A stretch of DNA of 34,843 nt from Lawsonibacter sp. (GTDB lineage: Bacteria; Bacillota; Clostridia; Oscillospirales; Oscillospiraceae): NCBI GenBank assembly GCA_022801435.1, contig JAAWSG010000021.1, positions 1 through 34,843 on the forward strand, given 5' to 3'. The position numbers and the translations under genes are program-made. Every line of letters starts with the position of its first letter. The stretch's first letter is position 1. The notes below the pieces were generated by a model that did not search any database, was not told the origin of the DNA, and was given only the letters and a program-made list of their open reading frames with translations. Positions 31,572-34,843 of this stretch are shown here, one piece after another.

Positions 31572-32867
31572 ATGTATCACAATGTCAACACCAAGCGTAT
31601 CCTGGCCCAAAACACCTTCGCCAGCAACGACACCTGGACCACCGGCCTGAACAACAACGACCTGCTGGTGGGACCCGCCGGCGCGGGCAAGACCCGGGGC
31701 TATGTGATCCCCAACCTTCTCCACACCGGGGAAAACCTGATTGTCGCCGACACCAAGGGGAACCTGCGCCGGCTGTACGGAACGTACCTGGAGGAGAAGG
31801 GCTACACCGTGATGCACCTGGACTTTACCGACGTGGCCAACACCCCCTGGGGCTACAATCCCTTGACCTACATCCGGCCCTGCCGGGACGCCGGGGTCAA
31901 CCAGGACGGGGACTTCTACAGCGAGCAGGACATCAAAAAGGTGGCCCAGGCTGTCTGCCCCTGCAAGGATTTCAAGGACCCCTTCTGGGACCTGGCTGCC
32001 CAGATGTACCTGGAGGCCATCCTCCTCTTCCTCCTGAACCAGCTGCCCCAGGAGCAGCACAACCTGTATGAGGCGTACACCTTTCTCTCCCGGATGGGGA
32101 GCGAGGAGCTGGAGGATATCATCGAGGAGGAGCGCATCACCCATCCCCACAGCGCCTTCGCCCGGAAGATTGGGATGATCCGGCAGAACAAGCAGGCGGA
32201 AAAAATGGACTCCAGCATCAAGGGCATCCTGGCCCGGCATCTGGACGTGCTGGCCAACTCCGGGACCCGCCGGATGTTCCGCATGGAGCGGCAGGTGGAC
32301 CTGGAGAGCTTCCTCAAGGGCAAGACGGCGCTGTTCCTGTCGGTCAGCGACTCCGACCGCAGCCAGGACGCTTTGGTGAACCTCTTCTATACCCAGGCCC
32401 TTCAGTACCTCATGGCCGCCGCCGACCGCCAGCCGGACAGCCGCCTGCCCATCCCAACGCGCTTCATCCTGGACGACTTCAGCACCAACACGGTGATTCC
32501 GGAGTTCGACAAGCTCATCTCGGTGATCCGGTCCCGGGAGATCTATGTCAGCCTCATTGTCCAGAGCCTGTCCCAGCTGGAGGATCTCTACGGACAGGCC
32601 AAGGCCCAGACCATTATCAACAACTGCGACCACTGCCTGTACCTGGGCGGAACGGACACCCAGACGGCCCGGTACTTCGCTGAAAAATTCAACTGCCAGC
32701 TGTCCACCGTGCTCAACCTCCCTTTGGACAGCGCCTTCCTCTTCACCAGAGGCAGCCAGCCCAAACGGGTCCAAAAGTACGAACTGAACCGGGATGACAT
32801 CTACCGCAGCCTGAACCGGCTCCAGCGCGGGGGGCAGACCAATTTCGGAACGGAGTGTGCCATATGA
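31572..32867 (+). CDS. VirD4/TraG-like ATPase without membrane anchor
   Basis: This 431-residue protein is of the type IV coupling-protein (VirD4/TraG, TraM-recognition) family. Walker A is GPAGAGKT (34-41), the ADTKGNL block follows, and Walker B is FILDDF with D301-D302 where most relatives have LLDEF. SLSQLEDLYG and LGGTDTQTARYF are typical of the clostridial VirD4-like subfamily. It lacks the usual two N-terminal membrane helices and starts almost at Walker A. No relaxase, VirB4 or other transfer gene is near. Good ribosome site (AAGGAGG). Its neighbour is a ClpP peptidase, and the downstream gene overlaps by ATGA. Confidence 0.88.
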   Translation: MYHNVNTKRILAQNTFASNDTWTTGLNNNDLLVGPAGAGKTRGYVIPNLLHTGENLIVADTKGNLRRLYGTYLEEKGYTVMHLDFTDVANTPWGYNPLTYIRPCRDAGVNQDGDFYSEQDIKKVAQAVCPCKDFKDPFWDLAAQMYLEAILLFLLNQLPQEQHNLYEAYTFLSRMGSEELEDIIEEERITHPHSAFARKIGMIRQNKQAEKMDSSIKGILARHLDVLANSGTRRMFRMERQVDLESFLKGKTALFLSVSDSDRSQDALVNLFYTQALQYLMAAADRQPDSRLPIPTRFILDDFSTNTVIPEFDKLISVIRSREIYVSLIVQSLSQLEDLYGQAKAQTIINNCDHCLYLGGTDTQTARYFAEKFNCQLSTVLNLPLDSAFLFTRGSQPKRVQKYELNRDDIYRSLNRLQRGGQTNFGTECAI

Positions 32868-33910
32868 TGGAACAGGAAAAACTGACCATGGAGGAACGTA
32901 TCGCGCGGGCGGCGCGGTCTCAGGCGGCATCGCCTGAGGCCGCCGTCAGGCTGGTACAGCAGCTCGCGCAGCTCCATACCGTACACATTTTCCACGGGTG
33001 TGACGATCTTACCCTCATGTATGAGCTGATTGGGCCGTATATGGAGCAGATGGATGACGATCTGCTCCATTACTCCGGCTTCTGCCGCAGCATCTATTTG
33101 GCCCTCGCAGACAACAAGCCCCCGGCGGGAGTCGATCCTCGCTTCCTGCCGGCCATGGGGGTGCTGGCCAGCAACGCGGTGGTCCTGCTGGGGCTGATGC
33201 TGCTGGACCACGCCAAGGGCAGGGGACGGACGAAGAATATCTACCACTGCACCCGGATGACTCTGGGGCAGTATCTGGACGCCCTGGACGCAGCCGCCTT
33301 CTCCCACGCCGAGAATCTGAGTCTGAACTTCCGGAGCTGGCGGGAGGAGTTTCTGAATGTTTATCCCGCCTCCACACCTCTGGGGGATGTGCTGGGGGAC
33401 ATACTCCGGCTGTATATCCACGGGTGGAAGCGGCTGGACTGCTTTGACCATGTCGTTCGCTGCATGAAGGAGCTCTCCAGCTATCTGGAGGAGGAGGAGA
33501 CGGCGGACCTGGACCGGGAGTTCCGGGAGGCCATGCGCCAGGCGGTCTCCACGATGGGCCTCTCAAATGTGGAGGTCGTGGAGGAGGACGAGCGGGAACA
33601 GTACCCGGACCCCGTCAAGCACTATCTCGACCTGGCCCTGGCCTATTCCTGGGACGCAGTAGACCCCGCCGGGGAAACGGTCAAGGCCGGAGCGGTGCGC
33701 AGTCAGATTTTTCTGTCCGACTGGGACTACAGCCCCCAGGCGGTGGAGCAGCTGATGGAACAGGCCCCCACCCCGGAGTTCCGGGTACTTTTGGAGCAGT
33801 TCATTTCGGAGCAGCGGCCGGTCAGCGGGATGTCTGAGGTCAACAGGGCGGTCTCCATTCTGTTCACGCTGTGTGTGTGGCCCTATCTGCAGATGGATAA
33901 GCGCCCGTAA
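32864..33910 (+). CDS. Hypothetical helical protein (last gene of the cluster)
   Basis: Not recognised. 348 residues, start ATG at 32864 overlapping the ATPase stop (ATGA), so translation is coupled. Predominantly helical with no signal peptide. One moderately hydrophobic helix (about 91-106; AMGVLASNAVVLLGLML) is amphipathic rather than clearly membrane-spanning. Acidic stretches lie at about 208-215 and 238-246. Tight coupling suggests it works with the VirD4-like ATPase, for example as adaptor or substrate binder (inference). Confidence 0.75.
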   Translation: MMEQEKLTMEERIARAARSQAASPEAAVRLVQQLAQLHTVHIFHGCDDLTLMYELIGPYMEQMDDDLLHYSGFCRSIYLALADNKPPAGVDPRFLPAMGVLASNAVVLLGLMLLDHAKGRGRTKNIYHCTRMTLGQYLDALDAAAFSHAENLSLNFRSWREEFLNVYPASTPLGDVLGDILRLYIHGWKRLDCFDHVVRCMKELSSYLEEEETADLDREFREAMRQAVSTMGLSNVEVVEEDEREQYPDPVKHYLDLALAYSWDAVDPAGETVKAGAVRSQIFLSDWDYSPQAVEQLMEQAPTPEFRVLLEQFISEQRPVSGMSEVNRAVSILFTLCVWPYLQMDKRP

Positions 33911-33922
33911 TCAGAAGCACTG

Positions 33923-33951
33923 TTGCGCCTGGGGAAAAACTGTGGTAGAAT
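33923..33951 (+). promoter_or_regulatory. Promoter of the secreted-protein gene
   Basis: TTGCGC (33923-33928), 17 nt, TAGAAT (33946-33951), 65 nt before the ATG and just after the end of the preceding gene. Confidence 0.65.
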
Positions 33952-34015
33952 AAGATAATTTTTTGGGTGCAAATAGAAAAGCGGCTGAAAATGAAATGCA
34001 AGGAGAATGAACACT

Positions 34016-34843
34016 ATGAAGAAAAAAATCGCGTCCCTTCTTCTGGCCCTGGTGATGTGCCTGGGCCTGCTGCCAACGGCGGCGTTTGCGGTCCAGAGCA
34101 ACGATCTTACCATCTCTTTCAAAACCGCCGTTTATTCTATTTCCAAAGAAACCTTTGTGCGCTGGGTCGACGAACCTGCCTCCCAGGGCGAGTGCGGCCC
34201 GGATGAGTATGTCACAGTATGCCCCATTGTAAAAAATACATCGGGCGCGGCTGTGACGCTCCAGAATATCTATGTCCGTATCGACGGCGGGGAGGAGCTG
34301 CGCTGGGCAAAGGATATCACGCTGGAGCCGGGGAAATCGGTCCAGCTCTACATATACCACAGCAATGAGAAGTATCTCACACCCGGCCTGCACACGGCGG
34401 CGCTCTATGCGGGGGATGCGCTGCTGGCCTCCGGCCGTTTCAGCATCGGCCGGGACTGGCCGGAGATTTTCAAATTTCCCTCGGAGGAACAGGTTGCCGC
34501 CCGGCCCGCCGACAGACGCTCGCTTTATTTGTCCACATGGCTCTCTGTGGACAGCGACGTCCGGTATGACGCCTACTGCGTGGATTTCAAGTCGGACCAT
34601 ATCCCTTATGGCACTTATAGCGCTGTATTCAATGGCTATATGGACTATTCCAGCTTGAAAGAGCAATATGTGTCTGTTGACAACGGCGGCCACATCGGCC
34701 TCTATGGGGGCCTGCAGCAGGGGGCCGAAGGGAAAGAGAGCAACTCCATTTTGACCATGTGGGACATTTACTGCACCGACAAAAATGGCAAAAAGACCAT
34801 TATCCACCCGGAGAGAACTTATACAGCGGAGAAAACCGACATA
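34016..34843 (+). CDS. Secreted protein, possibly DUF3472-like, cut by the window edge
   Basis: AAGGAG 10 nt upstream supports the ATG. The 276 visible residues begin with a clear signal peptide (MKKKIASLLLALVMCLGLLPTAAFA, cleavage after AFA). A beta-rich domain with an Ig-like feel follows (VTVCPIVKNTSGAAVTLQNIYVRI). The last part, HIGLYGGLQQG followed by SILTMWDIYC and IIHPERTY, resembles DUF3472 carbohydrate-associated proteins; this is a weak match by eye. The frame is open at the right edge. Base composition is somewhat more AT-rich than its neighbours. Confidence 0.75.
   Translation, partial: MKKKIASLLLALVMCLGLLPTAAFAVQSNDLTISFKTAVYSISKETFVRWVDEPASQGECGPDEYVTVCPIVKNTSGAAVTLQNIYVRIDGGEELRWAKDITLEPGKSVQLYIYHSNEKYLTPGLHTAALYAGDALLASGRFSIGRDWPEIFKFPSEEQVAARPADRRSLYLSTWLSVDSDVRYDAYCVDFKSDHIPYGTYSAVFNGYMDYSSLKEQYVSVDNGGHIGLYGGLQQGAEGKESNSILTMWDIYCTDKNGKKTIIHPERTYTAEKTDI

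Noticed and set aside
31572-33910. Part of an integrated conjugative element
   Set aside because: No relaxase, VirB4, VirB6, integrase or origin-like repeat lies nearby, and the ATPase lacks membrane helices. The idea stays open only if such genes lie beyond the right edge.
1-34843. CRISPR arrays, tRNA or rRNA genes, transposases, integrases
   Set aside because: None was seen on reading both strands. No regular direct repeats, cloverleaf-like segments or recombinase motifs were found.

Overview
The window looks like a chromosomal segment of a GC-rich gut Clostridium of the Oscillospiraceae (Flavonifractor, Lawsonibacter or Intestinimonas type). This is inferred from the gene families (a second gyrase-like topoisomerase pair, Fe-S serine dehydratase, YitT, LUD protein, double-cubane cluster proteins, SLH protein), the strong Shine-Dalgarno sites, the GC-rich coding sequence and the signs of anaerobic, selenium-using metabolism. 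No 16S rRNA or other species marker is present. No tRNA, rRNA, CRISPR array or insertion sequence was seen.

Layout. (1) 2-8368, plus strand: a run of closely packed genes, namely the end of a topoisomerase B subunit, sdaAB-sdaAA, the topoisomerase A subunit, a YitT membrane protein, a LUD-domain protein and a lipoprotein with a transglutaminase-like fold. It closes with a clear terminator. An SLH-domain surface protein with its own promoter follows (8387-9668). (2) 9685-11923: an AT-rich island with three small XRE-type regulators and one unrecognised gene, probably acquired. (3) 11949-13997: an MFS exporter and its TetR regulator, with the same operator in front of both. (4) 14226-16243: a graveyard of fused gene remnants (LytTR response regulator, GHKL kinase, glycoside hydrolase family 3, GtrA). 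(5) 16281-19704: two double-cubane cluster proteins (DCCPs) and one ATP-dependent activator. (6) 19717-27541, minus strand: a ten-gene selenoprotein operon. (7) 27862-33910, plus strand: five genes, including a ClpP peptidase and a soluble VirD4-like ATPase, in two transcription units that share a palindromic operator. (8) 34016 to the end: a secreted protein cut by the window edge.

The most notable content is region 6. Three of its genes carry in-frame UGA codons best read as selenocysteine: a thioredoxin-like protein with a CGUC motif followed by a 7-bp hairpin with a GGUCA loop, and two paralogous ABC permeases with UGA at exactly the same place. Around them lie an ATPase, two Cys-rich substrate-binding proteins, an ArsP-type CSCG permease, a protein ending in Cys-Cys, a Cys-rich DsrE-like protein and a DUF3343 protein. 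The set matches what I remember of the 'SAO' (selenocysteine-assisted organometal) families named at NCBI. Here the set appears enlarged by a second permease and a second binding protein, and it lies beside two DCCPs. A thiophilic metal or organometal substrate is inference.

The second candidate system is region 7. The palindrome TTGTAA-N3-TTACAA occurs twice, each time with ATACT starting exactly 22 nt downstream, which ties three orphan proteins to a ClpP peptidase and a conjugation-type ATPase that lacks membrane anchors and has no relaxase nearby.
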